Positions 54,126-64,000 of a DNA stretch of 64,000 nucleotides are shown one piece after another. The translations under genes and the position numbers were made by a program. This DNA comes from Rheum nobile (taxonomy: Eukaryota > Streptophyta > Magnoliopsida > Caryophyllales > Polygonaceae), in contig WOAB01000563.1 in the NCBI GenBank assembly GCA_027886185.1, positions 1,488,001 through 1,552,000 on the forward strand. The letters run 5' to 3'. A model generated the notes under the pieces. That model was not told the DNA's origin. It saw nothing but the letters and a program-made list of their open reading frames with translations, and made no database searches. The first letter of the stretch is position 1, and each line of letters opens with the position of its first letter.

Positions 54126-54650
54126 ATTTCCCCCTTTTTGATGATGACAAACATGTAGAAGCTGGCATATCTAATATAGGCATGAATGATATATGAGGAA
54201 AAACAGAACATAACTAGATGTAGAATAATCATTAGTGAATTGCATATTCCCTCTCAACAACAAACCGAGTTCCTTAATTTCCTTTAAGAGAACAACCAGT
54301 TCAGAGTTCCTTTCATCCTATTAGTTCCAGATTGACAAGTTCATTCCCCCTTTGGACATCATCGAAAAGAGTCAGTTAAATGAAGAATAAAGAGAATTTA
54401 GAGAGATAAATAGACTAATGCTGAACTCTAGAGAAATGGCACCGTACTAAAAGTTGAAAGCAAATCAGAACAATTGCAAGGAACGCATAAATTTCATTAA
54501 CTATAAAGAGAGCACAGAGAACATAGAGATCATAGACAAAATGAAATAAAAACACTCAGAGACACACAAAATGGATCAATATATGGAAGTGGGATCCTAG
54601 GGAACTAAGGTTCCATGTCAACTGAGTAGGGAACTGAGCACTGTCCCATA
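54126..54650 (-). other. S5 polypurine tract and 3' noncoding stretch
   Basis: Minus AAAAAGGGGGAAAT abuts the LTR. The rest resembles 1-497 and 25065-25560; no gene is seen. Confidence 0.7.
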
Positions 54651-56231
54651 CTACGGCTTGGTCTTGGCCTTGTCCTCTGCGAGCTTGCGGTTGACCAACT
54701 TAGCAATTTCTTGTACAAGGGCTGCAGACGTCTTCCACAACTCCACCACCATTTCGTTGGTGAAGTTGCTTCCTTTTTCCACAGCGGCAACCACCTTGTC
54801 AAAACCATCAACTAGAGGAGTTTCAATGTTCCCCAGACTATTCAGAATAACATGAGTGTCGGGAACTAAGCGGGGATCAGATTTGTCAGGCAGGGACTCT
54901 TCCTTGTCCTTCTCTACATCAGATTCCTCATCGACACACGCCTTTTGCGCTAGACGCTTCATAGTTGTCATGGTGAGGAGACGGGTGAATTGGGTTTCCT
55001 CAACATCAATGGGGTAAAGACCAAGATGGCTCATAATCTTCTTGATGAGATGAGGGTATGGAAGGGCATGGATAGAGTGCCCCTTATAGAACTGCATATG
55101 GGCTAGGGTGATGCGGGGCAGGTCAATATGCTCTCCCAAAATGAGCTTCTCTATAAGCATAGCATTAGAGACCAACACTGTGTCCCTCTTCTCCTAACGA
55201 GGGATGATGTTCTTGATGAGAAAGGTATGGAGGATTTTCCTATCAAGGCTTAAGTACTTGGTGAGCAAGGCGCCCTTGGAAGGGAAGTTACCAGCGAACA
55301 CAATTTTGAGGATGGCATGCTTGCGCTTTGATGGCTAGTTCCTTTTGATGATGACCCCAAAGCCTTTGCCAGTGTTGAGGCCCAACACATACCCAATTAC
55401 AGTAGCAGAGAGGGGAATTAGATTACCTCCCCAGGTGAGAATGGCGTCGTGCACATGCTGATCATCCTTAGCCGCGACGAATTGCAGATTCTGATAGAAA
55501 AGACGCACCAAATCCTTGTTGACAGCGAACGGCTCCAGTACCAGTGTGTCCCACCCTTGAAGTTGAGATTTGGCGTGGGAAGCGGAGACATTGTCATCAT
55601 CAGCAGTAGCCCAGAATTCTTCACCGAAAATGAGAGGTTCCAAAATGTGGCGAGAGGCGAGAGTCGGTGCCACCTGGGAGGGAACTTGAGATGGCGGAGA
55701 GGCTTGCTGGGATTGAGGCTGCTTTCCTTTGGCAACTGGAGAACTTTGCCTTTTTGGTGAGAGGGGCATCTTCTAGATGAAGAGAGGGGATGCCATGGCC
55801 ACCTTTAGCTGCGCGGCATTTGACACGGCCGGCCACCGACTGGGAGTCGCCGGGGAGCTTCAGAGATGTCGTCGGAGTGCGGAGCAATTCCACATCAATC
55901 GGAGCGGCCCCCAGAGAAGGAGAGGAGTGGTGGGAACCCTCTTTTGTTGGTGTGGGGGAGGTCGGCTTGGACGGAGTGTGCTCCGAGGAGGCCTATTCAG
56001 ACGGTTGAGCCTCAGAGACCGGCGGTGGCACCGATCGAGCCGGGTCCGCCACAAGTGGGGGCACCAAAGATGATGCCTTTGTTGGTGTAGCCACTTGGGG
56101 GGAGGATGGAGTTACTTTCTGTTTCTTGTAGGCCTCCAGAATAACCATATCATCGGCAGGGAGCTGGGGAAGACCGGTTTCCATGGAGACAGTTGGAGAG
56201 GAGAGAGAGCCTTAGGAATTTTTGTGGGCAT
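54651..56231 (-). pseudogene. S5 extra post-pol ORF, 'putative plant transposon protein' type
   Basis: From MPTKIPKAL (56231) a Pro/Ser/Lys-rich N-terminal part changes frame at least once (near 55770). Then comes a domain with WDTLVLEPFAVNKDLVRLFY, AILTWGGNLIPLSATVIG and LGLNTGKGFG, and, past in-frame TAG stops at 55335-55337 and about 55196, HIDLPRITLAHMQFYKG, LGLYPID and a helical C-terminus. The pattern of a residue-rich start plus a 'lv.eFYanl...vrG..ipfs...i...lgL' core is that of plant transposon-associated proteins. Some authors call the Sirevirus version env-like; no signal peptide or membrane segment is visible. Confidence 0.68.
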
Positions 56232-56672
56232 GGCAGAGATTGAGGTGAGAGCAAAGAGGATTTGTGAGTGGTGCCGATTTAGGGTTTGACTTATGTCCTT
56301 ATATAAGCGATGGGTAAGATTCTATCCATAAGAAGTCGTTGCCATATCGTTTTCATATAAGGGAACCCAGAAACATCTCAAACGGCCTCATGATCTTTGG
56401 CAATTTAAGGGAACTCATAACTCTCCTCATAATAACTGCTTCAGAACAATCACATCAATCGGGTCTCAAACTCCTCAGAAATCTCAGAGAGCAAACGGAT
56501 AGAAGTGCAATAACTGCCCTTGGGAAGCGGTCACTGACAGAGCTTGAATTTGAAATCTAGCCGTTGAAGCACAACTCCCAGTTCCTTTCCTCAGTGTATG
56601 ACACAGAACCGAGGAGATATGGGTACATTTTTTTTAGGGAACCAAGCAACACTCAAGAAAAGTACATACCTA

Positions 56673-58002
56673 TGGAATAGTCGTCGTATCACCTAATCAA
56701 ATAAATCCTAACAAACCTAAACAAGTAGTTAGGGCAAGCAAGGGTCGAATCCACAGGGAGGAAGGGATTAATCTATGTGTTGTGCGCATGTAATAGTAAC
56801 AAGAGGGGGGTTTTGTAGGTTGGTTGGTCACAAGCAAAACAAAAAAAACAAAGTAGAATGGATGAAATATCAATAGAGAAAAACACTTAGCCAAGTAATG
56901 TCCACATAAGTCATTCAAAGGTTGTTCATAGATTAAGTCCTATCTTCCTATTCGGTTATTCCTGTCCCGATCTTATGTAAATTCAGAGGGAAACCTTCCA
57001 CAAAGAACCCTTACCAATGAATAACCCTAGTACCACTAAAGGTTCAACCCAAAGGCAGCAATGCATATAAGAATTAACCAGGATACACAGAACGCTCGCT
57101 CAGATGCATTTACCATGTAATTATCTCTTCCTACAATAGAACAATTTCAACCAGAGCATGTAAATTGTAGTTGCTACAGCAGAATAGGACGTTATCCCAA
57201 CAGTTTCCTAATCCTAGCAATATGAAAATCACCAATAACAACTAGTTGCGCGGGCTAGTGCAATTAATGAAATCCAATGGAATAAGCTTAGAAGAGATAA
57301 TATAACTCAATAGGAATAAATAGATAGGAACAAAACCTCACAACCAGATGAATAAACTCATGCTTCCATTACCGGACTAAGCCAAAGAGGCTTAGCTCCT
57401 CATAGTCATGGTGAAACTTCAAAGGAAAAGAAAAACAACGATGAACGAAATTGCAACTAAAGTGGAATAAGAGTGTGGACTCCTAAACCTAATGATAAAA
57501 GAAAGTATTTATAGGGCTCTAACAAATGACCTAGCCCATTAAGAAAAATAACTGAAATAGAAATAAGAAAAAGGGAAAATAAAACTAAAAAGATAATTCG
57601 GAATAAGTCCGAGCTCCTGCCGTGTCAGACCCGCGATCGCGGGTGGTGGACCTTGATCGCGGCCAATGTGGCTCCGTGCCCTTCAATCTCTCCGCGCCCG
57701 CAGAAAACTCTCGACATGCTCCGAGGCCCGCGATCGCGGCACCCATGCCCGTGATCGCGGTTAATGCTCGGCATTCTTGTCCTTTGCCTTGCACCAACTC
57801 GTCTCCTCTTCACTCCTTGGCGTCTTCTCTTGATGGCTTCCTTCCTCAGTGTCTTCATGATATCCAAAGTAGCTCAAACACCTCCAAAAACACCAACTTC
57901 GCCTCCAAACGCCATACACAAGAATGTGTCTAAATCTACCCGAATGGCACCAATAAAACCTATAATAACTCTTAGTTAAGCCCTATAAAGTAGTGCTTAT
58001 CA
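56673..58002 (-). mobile_element. Gypsy-type solo LTR, inverted relative of 29361-30836
   Basis: On the minus strand it begins TGATAAGCACTACTTTATAG and ends near GACTATTCCA, 1,330 bp. It aligns along most of its length with 29361-30836 but has internal deletions and a shortened end. Four CCGCGATCGCGG-type palindromes lie at 57631-57760. No clear target duplication was found; the flanks are S5 sequence. Confidence 0.82.
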
Positions 58003-58399
58003 AAAAATTAGGAAGGCAATTTTGACACTACAAAGACAATTCCCAGTGTGGACTAAAGAAGGATCATAAGGAATCATACAATGTAGTCAGGCATAGGATG
58101 GTTTATAGTCAATTATCATTTCGGTTTGTAATAAAGGATATATGTGATTAAATTGACTATGAGAAGGCCAACATAGAGATGCAATCACGATCAAGTTATA
58201 GCATAAAATTATGTGATCATGCAGTATAGTTAAGAACATGCTTTAGAACAAATATTACAGGACATGCGAGGGCAACACAAGAACAAATATCAACAATATT
58301 GTTAATGAAATCTCAGAAAAGATCAAATCTAGGCAAAGTAAGGGAACTAGTAAAGGCAATTGGAACTACTAGTTTATGGATATCATTCCCAGAAGTAAT
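58003..58399 (-). other. S5 internal noncoding stretch
   Basis: Matches S1 1330-1740 and S3 25910-26219 by eye. No gene. Confidence 0.6.
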
Positions 58400-60490
58400 C
58401 TAAAGGACTCATAAGGTTCTATATTTAATGCTTTGGTGAATATATCAGCAATTTGATCTTTAGTCCTACAATGTTCTAGTAAAATATTCCCAGGAAGAAG
58501 GATAGTTCCCAATCATACTCATTTCAAACTCGCTGCTCATGAGATTTTTGAACTTTTCTACAAGAGCCAAGTTAGTGGAACCAAAAATAATATCATCAAC
58601 ATATACCTGGACCACTAGAACTTCACCTTTAACTTCCAGAATGAAAAGAGTCTTGTCGATCACACCACGGCGATAGCCATTAGCTATTAGGAATTGGGCA
58701 AGGCGATCATACCAAGCGCGAGGGCTTGCTTTAGACCATAGAGAGCCTTGTCCAAGAAATATACGTGGTCAGGGTGATCATCATCCTCAAATCCTGGAGG
58801 TTGCTTGACGTAAACTTCTTCTTGAAGAATGCCATTGAGAAATGCAGTCTTCACGTCCATTTGATACAGCGTGAACCCTTTGTGGGAAGCATAGGCGATG
58901 AGTAGCCGTATGGCTTCCAATATGGCCACAGGGGCAAATGTTTCATCATAATCAATCCCTTCTTGTTGATTATAGCCTTGAGCAACCAGTCGAGCCTTAT
59001 TTCTTGATACAACACCGGAATCATCCAACTTGTTGCGAAAAACCCACCGAGTTCCTATGATGTGTCTGTTCTGAGGGCGAGGAACTAGTCTCCAGACTTT
59101 GTTCCTCTCGAACTGGTGAAGTTCCTCTTGCATGGCAATGATCCAATCAACATCCTTCAGCGCCTCCGTGATGTTCTTGGGTTCTATAAGAGACAGAAAA
59201 GCATTGAACGCACAATAGGACATATCCTCAAACCCATACCTGACTGGGTGATTGGTGGTTCTTTTGTCTCTGTTAGGAACAAGCAGGTCAATTCTCGGAG
59301 CTTCAACGTATGTGGGAGCAATATTTGAGGAAGAAGCAACAAGAGGGTCGGCTTTTGGAGCATGTTCTATTCCCGGAGTAGTCACATCGACTTCATTGGA
59401 TGGGTTGGAGGGAACTGGGGCCGTAACAATAGCGTCTTGATGATTGGAGGGAACTAGGGTGCTGTTTGTGGATGATGATTCCTTGGGCTCTACCAAAGTT
59501 GAGGGAACTGTAGGTGAGGGTGAGTTGGAGAGAGTAGGATAGGAGTTGCGCTTGGGAGAAGCTTCATCATCAGAATCTTCACTGGGGCGTTGAAACGGAT
59601 CTTCTGAGGGAACTGCGAGATCCTGCACAGTCTTTGAAGGCAATTTTTCATTGAAAACAACATGAATACTTTTCTCTACCTTTTTAGTCCGTTTGTTGAA
59701 GACCTTGTATGCTTTGTTACTGGAAGCATATCCAATGAAGATCCCTTCATCACTCCGTGGATCAAACTTTCCTAGATTGTCCTTCCCATTATTGTGAACA
59801 AAACATTTGCAGCCGAAGACTCGAAGATGAGCAATGTTGGGAACTCTGTCTCGTAGTAGCTCATAGGAAGTCTTCTCTATCATGGGACGTAGCATAGCTC
59901 GATTTAGGATGTAGCACGCTGCATTAACCGATTCTGCCCAGAAAAATTGAGATAGGCCGCTCGAGATGAGCATGGTTCGTGCCATATCTTCCAAAGTCTT
60001 GTTCTTTCTTTCAACCACTCCGTTCTGTTGTGGAGTGTAGGGAGCTGAGAAATTATGATCAACTCCATGTTCCCTGCAAAATGTTAGGAAATCTCCATTT
60101 TCGAACTCAGTTCCATGATCGGAATGAATGGCTCGAAGAGATACATTCAATGATTTTTCAAGCAAGGGAACTAGCTCACTAAACCTATCAAAGACTTCAC
60201 TCTTAGATTTTATAAATAATGTCCAAGTGAATCTAGAATAATCATCAATAAGTATCAGAATGTACCTGTTGCCACGAATGCTTTAAACTCACATAGGACC
60301 ACACAGATCCATGTGAATGAGTTCCAGAGGTTTAGAGGAACTCACCATAGTTTTGGATTTGAAGGAACTACGAACCTGTTTCCCTTAACACAGTCAGAAC
60401 AAATTTCTGACTTTTTAGCATTGATTTTGGGAAGGCCACGAATGAGTTCCTTTTGATGTAGCTTGTGGATGAGTTTGATGCTAGCATGGC
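58400..60490 (-). pseudogene. S5 pol remnant
   Basis: The integrase core (LIDDYSRFTW, HSDHGTEFEN, VVERKNKTLED) and RT (RWVFRNKLDD, DVKTAFLNG, YGLKQA) form a 492-residue frame (58687-60165, open a little further upstream). RT then continues in a shifted frame with the active site VYVDDIIFGS (58600-58660). Lesions are stops near 60283 and 60292, loss of one C near 58715, another shift near 58510, and a deletion joining RT to the last RNase H codons (DQIADIFTKAL, about 58420-58470). It is cut at 60490. Confidence 0.87.
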
Positions 60491-61165
60491 TATAACACCC
60501 CCAAATTATAACCCATTTGGAAAGGCATTACCGCCAGTGATTTCGGAATTTCACCTCCGAAACCACCCAAGGCTAAACCGGATTATTCAAATCATACATA
60601 ACATTTATATAATCCATAAACCAATGGTTCAAACATAAGTCAGGGGATTACAACCCAATCCCCGTAGGATAAAACATTGTTTCAGAGTAAATACATAGCG
60701 GAAGTCTTTAAAGGTAAAACAAGTTTTGACCATAGCGATCAACGCCAAGGATCTCAACCTGAATAAACTTATCAAAAACATTGTCCGTCATAGTCGTTCT
60801 TAGCCTTCACTGGGTGGCAACTTGTGTGATGTGCCGAATCGAACGGATGACACCAGCCCACATGCAGAGAACAATGTTCGTGGGTTAGTCTAATGAAAGA
60901 CTAGCAAGGGTACAAAGCAGAGTGGTTCTAAGTAGTCGTATTAGGTTAGACTCATCGTTTCTCGGATAATAACCGATAACGATAGCCAACCACCATACTT
61001 CTACTGGAATATCTCAAAAGACATGATCAAGAGAAGACTCCAACGGAAATGAGTCTTATAGGAATTAATCCAAGAGAAGACTCCAAAAGAGTGAGTCTTA
61101 TCGGAAGCATGACAATGTCTGGAACATTATAAGTTCATATATATATATATATATATACATATACA
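60491..61165 (-). repeat. Gypsy-type LTR fragment related to 47255-49307
   Basis: On the minus strand it ends GGGGGTGTTATA at S5 pol. It shares long matches with 47255-47880, including GATGTGCCGAATCGAACGG. It stops at an (AT)n run (61137-61156) next to the Tat-type pol. The join with that pol is uncertain by about 30 bp. Confidence 0.65.
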
Positions 61166-62917
61166 TTTAAAGACTGACTGAGATGCTTCGGGTTTCCTCA
61201 TGATTGCTCTCATGGGATGATTAGTGCGGACAATAATAGTATGTGATTCAAAATAGGGTTTGAGTTTGTTCGAGGCCATTACCAACGATAGTACGAGCTT
61301 CTCGAGTGACGAATACCTTGTTTCTGATGGCAACATCATCCGACTGACGTAGTATATCGGTGACTGCTTGGCATCCTCTTCCCTGATCAGTACTGCACTT
61401 ACGGCTGATTCTAACACTGCAAGATATAGAAATAAGGGCTCGTCGCCTTTAGGTTTGGTCAGTAACATTGGACTGGCCAGGTACTCTTTCAAGTTCTGGA
61501 ATGCTGCTTCGTGTTCTTCCGTCCATTGAAAGGACTTGTTTTTCCTTTGAGCGTCGTGGAAGGATTTGCACTTGTCGGATGATTTGGAGATGAATCTGTT
61601 CAGAGCTGCTATCCGACCCGTGAGCTTTTGTACGTCTTTGATGCATCGGGGGGATCGAAGATTGATGAGAGCCCTGATCTGTTCTGGGCTGGCTTCTATT
61701 CCTCTTTGTGTCACCATGTACCCCAAGAACTTCCCTGATGACACTCCGAAGGAACATTTAGTAGGGTTTAGTTTCATATTGTACCTTTTGAGCACCTCGA
61801 AGCTGTCGCGTAGGTGGTCTATGTGATCTTCTTTCTTTTTGGACTTGACCAACATGTCGTCTATGTAGACTTCCATCGTGTCTCCGATCTGATCTTTGAA
61901 CATCTTGTTGACTAGTCGCTGATAGATAGCCCCTGCATTTTTTAGGCCAAAGGGCATTACTTTGTAACAGTAGATACCTTGGCTAGTGATGAATGTTGTG
62001 TTTTCCTGATCGTCGGGTTTCATGAGGATTTGATTGTAGCCGCTGAAAGCATCCATGAAGGTAAGCATTTCGTTCCCTGCTGTGGCGTCGACCATGGCGT
62101 CGATGTGGGGTAGTGGGAACGAGTCTTTGGGACAAGCCTTGTTGAGATCTGTGAAGTCGATGCAGACTCTCCACTTGCCGTTCTTTTTCTGGACTACGAC
62201 CACGTTGGCTAGCCACTCAGGATAATGTACTTCTCTTATTTTCCCTGTTTCTAATAAGCTCTTGACTTTGTCGTCAATTATCTTGTTCCGCTCAGGGGCA
62301 AACTTCCTGCGTTTTTGCTTAACAGGGGGATGAGATGGATCTACATTCAATTTATGCGTAATAATGTTTGGAGATATTCCGACCATATCCTCATGCGACC
62401 ATGCGAAGCAATCGGCATTGATCCTAAGAAAATCAAGAAGTTGTTGTCTGGTCGAGTCGTCCAAGTCCGACCCGACCCTTACCGTTTGGTTTGGCTTTAA
62501 AGGGTCCAGTACGATCTCGTCGAGTTTTTCCATTTCTGGTTCGATGTACCGACTGGATCCTTCGCCGCTCTGTGATTGCTATGTGGTCTGATGTTCGACT
62601 GGGTTCTTCATGGAAGCGACGTAGCACTCTTTAGCGGTCCTTTGGTCTCCTCGGATTTCTTGTACTCCCCATTCAGTGGGAAACTTGATGACTTGATGAT
62701 ACGTCGAGGGTACCGCTCTCATAGCGTGTATCCATGGCCTACCAAGAATACAATTGTAGGGAGATGGACAATCTAGGATCAAGAATTTCACATGTTGGTT
62801 GATTCCTCCAGCGTATGTGGTTAGAATGATTTCACCCGTCGTATGTTTAACCTCACCGATGAACCCGACCAGTGGGGTCGACTTTTTGATTAGGTCATTT
62901 TCAGCTAGACCCATTTA
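61166..62917 (-). pseudogene. Tat-type Gypsy protease-linker and reverse transcriptase remnant
   Basis: One reading frame with gag, interrupted by TAA at 62915-62917 and TAG at 62579-62581. Blocks are CILGRPWIHAMRAVPSTYHQ, then KQKRRKFAPERN, VVVQKKNGKWRVCIDFTDLN, MDAFSGYNQI, MPFGLKNAGAIYQRLVNKMF, active site VYIDDMLVKS, LGYMVTQRGIE, and the RNase H start (FLYLAVLESAVSAVLIREE, ETRYSSLEKL). The frame ends after RKPEAS at the LTR fragment, so most of RNase H and all of integrase are missing. The wording matches the Tat lineage of plant Ty3/Gypsy. Confidence 0.87.
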
Positions 62918-64000
62918 TTTAAGAGCGTCGAGGGTCAAAAGATTGGTTGAACTCCCTCTATCGATTAGTACCCTTCGTATTAAGCAATTACCAATAGACA
63001 AAGAGATTATCAGACCATCGTGGTGACCGTCCGATCCGTCGGAATCGAACTCGTCGAACGTGACTGTCAGAAGGTTGGAGATCTTCCTTGGCCTTAATTC
63101 TGACGCCTCGGGCTTGTTGCCCTTGCTTTCCTTTGCGTGTCGCTTAGCCGCGGAGCATGTGTTCCCACATACGTCCGATCCACCTGAAATAGTATTGACA
63201 ACTTTTGTATGGACGGGGGATGGAGGTTTGTTTTGTTTTACCTGGTCTCGTCGTTCCATGGTGGTTTTTTCCCGCTCCGAGATTACGTCGCGCAGGAGCC
63301 CCTGTGCGAGCTGTCTTGCGACTTCTTTTCGCAGGGCGATGCATTCGTCGGTCGAATGACCATGATCGCCATGGAATTCGCACCATCGGCTCATGTCTTT
63401 CTTGACGTCCAGTCGGTCGCTCTTTCGGGGCCATCTTACTTCCTTTCCATATTTGTCGAAACTCTTGATGAGCTCCGACACGGAAACGTTGAAGTTGTAA
63501 GATTGGATCCTGGGAGGCAACGCCGGAACGTCTCTCCAGTCCTGGGACCTGTCTTGGAAAGAGTTTACCTGACTCAACTCGTTTCGATTACGAGAGTAGG
63601 GATGTGGACGTCTGTCTCTATGGTTGTCGGAGAGATTTTTACGATCAGACGGATCGGGCCCATGTGAGGCTTTTCGCGACTCACGGTCCTCTTCCAATCT
63701 TACCTCGGCCATGGTCTTGGCCTCGACGTCTTCGAAGCTTTTGCATGGGTACTTGGTAATCTCGTCATAAAGGTTGTTGTCTTTGATCAGACCTTGTCTG
63801 AAGGCTTCGATGGAGGTTGTGACGTCGAAGTGGGGGATCGCCACTTTCTCCTTATTGTACCTGTTGAGATAATTCCTGAGAGGTTCGTTATACCTTTGTG
63901 TGACTCGGTAGAGGTCACTCGACTGCTTTTCGAGCCTCCGACTACTGGCAAATTGACTTTTGAAGGAGTTGACCAGATCCGCAAACGATGCAATCGTTCC
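62915..64000 (-). pseudogene. Tat-type Gypsy Gag C-terminal half and protease, open to the window edge
   Basis: The frame is open from 64000 to the TAA at 62915. It covers the end of the capsid domain (SFADLVNSFKSQFASSRRL, YNEPLRNYLNRYNKEKV), a charged Arg/Asp-rich stretch, a knuckle-like CEFHGDHGHSTDEC (about 63370) and the start of the protease (RVLIDRGSSTNLL). The protease centre reads D-R-G, where related proteases usually have a small residue between D and G, so it may be dead. The frame had no stop before 62917. The gene's start lies outside the window. Confidence 0.83.

Larger units (their letters stand above)
53273..60490 (-). mobile_element. Sirevirus S5, 3' half, with nested solo LTR
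   Basis: Minus order ends with the 3' LTR (53273-54125) and polypurine tract (54126-54139). Upstream of these are the extra ORF (54651-56231), the solo LTR (56673-58002) and degenerate pol to 60490, where a Gypsy LTR fragment cuts it within the integrase zinc region. Gag, primer site and 5' LTR are not in the window and may lie right of the Gypsy sequence. Confidence 0.85.

Noticed and set aside
54601..56090. Envelope glycoprotein claim for the extra ORF
   Set aside because: I see no signal peptide, transmembrane helix or glycoprotein pattern. The sequence fits the plant-transposon-associated domain better, so it is described only by position and resemblance.
61127..62533. Intact Gypsy reverse transcriptase gene
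   Set aside because: The long frame is only part of a gag-pol frame with two stops, and its last residues are an (AT)n repeat; RNase H and integrase are missing.

Overview
This window is repeat-dominated plant nuclear DNA, probably from a eudicot with a large, transposon-rich genome. I base that on several Ty1/Copia LTR elements of Sirevirus type, a CACTA (En/Spm-type) DNA transposon, Ty3/Gypsy remnants, a TRIM, a Tourist-like MITE, and a broken plant lectin-receptor-kinase gene. There are no bacterial genes, rRNA, tRNA or CRISPR arrays. I recognise no intact host gene. The species cannot be named from sequence alone.

Left part (1-24741): a Sirevirus copy S1 lies on the minus strand (its 3' LTR is just outside the window). 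It is followed by a short spacer carrying a MITE, a short-LTR Copia/TRIM-like fragment, and a second Copia element C2. A 10,285-bp block, from inside S1 pol to inside the LTR of a third element S3, is then repeated head-to-tail (4172-14456 and 14457-24741). I noticed only five base differences, and the join has a 3-bp (TAC) microhomology.

Centre (18709-39340): a nest five levels deep, with target-site duplications (TSDs) readable for four insertions. The short-LTR Copia was hit by C2 (TSD ATTGT). C2's 5' LTR was hit by S3 (TSD GTTTA). S3 was hit by an 8.1-kb CACTA element (26220-34332, TSD AAA). The CACTA transposase gene was hit by a Gypsy-type solo LTR (29361-30836, TSD AAGTC). The CACTA also carries a Ulp1/C48-type protease gene with readable catalytic residues and what looks like a captured exon of a plant VAL/HSI2-type B3 regulator.

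Right part (39341-64000): S7 is a complete but non-autonomous Sirevirus derivative (40117-45032, TSD AAAAC) with a gag-like ORF and no pol. After it come unassigned DNA with a perfect 26-bp hairpin, a Gypsy LTR, and a truncated Sirevirus S8. Next is a lectin-receptor-kinase pseudogene bounded by two Sirevirus LTRs and split internally by a solo LTR and a TRIM (TSD CTATT). Sirevirus S5 follows, with an extra post-pol ORF, degenerate pol and a nested solo LTR. The window ends in a Tat-type Gypsy gag-protease-RT remnant that runs off the right edge.

The Copia and Tat proteins together would make the usual retrotransposon machinery (capsid, protease, integrase, RT/RNase H), but every pol reading frame seen carries stops, frameshifts or deletions. 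Only the S1 gag ORF (two copies), the S7 gag-like ORF and possibly the C48 protease gene remain open over their length.
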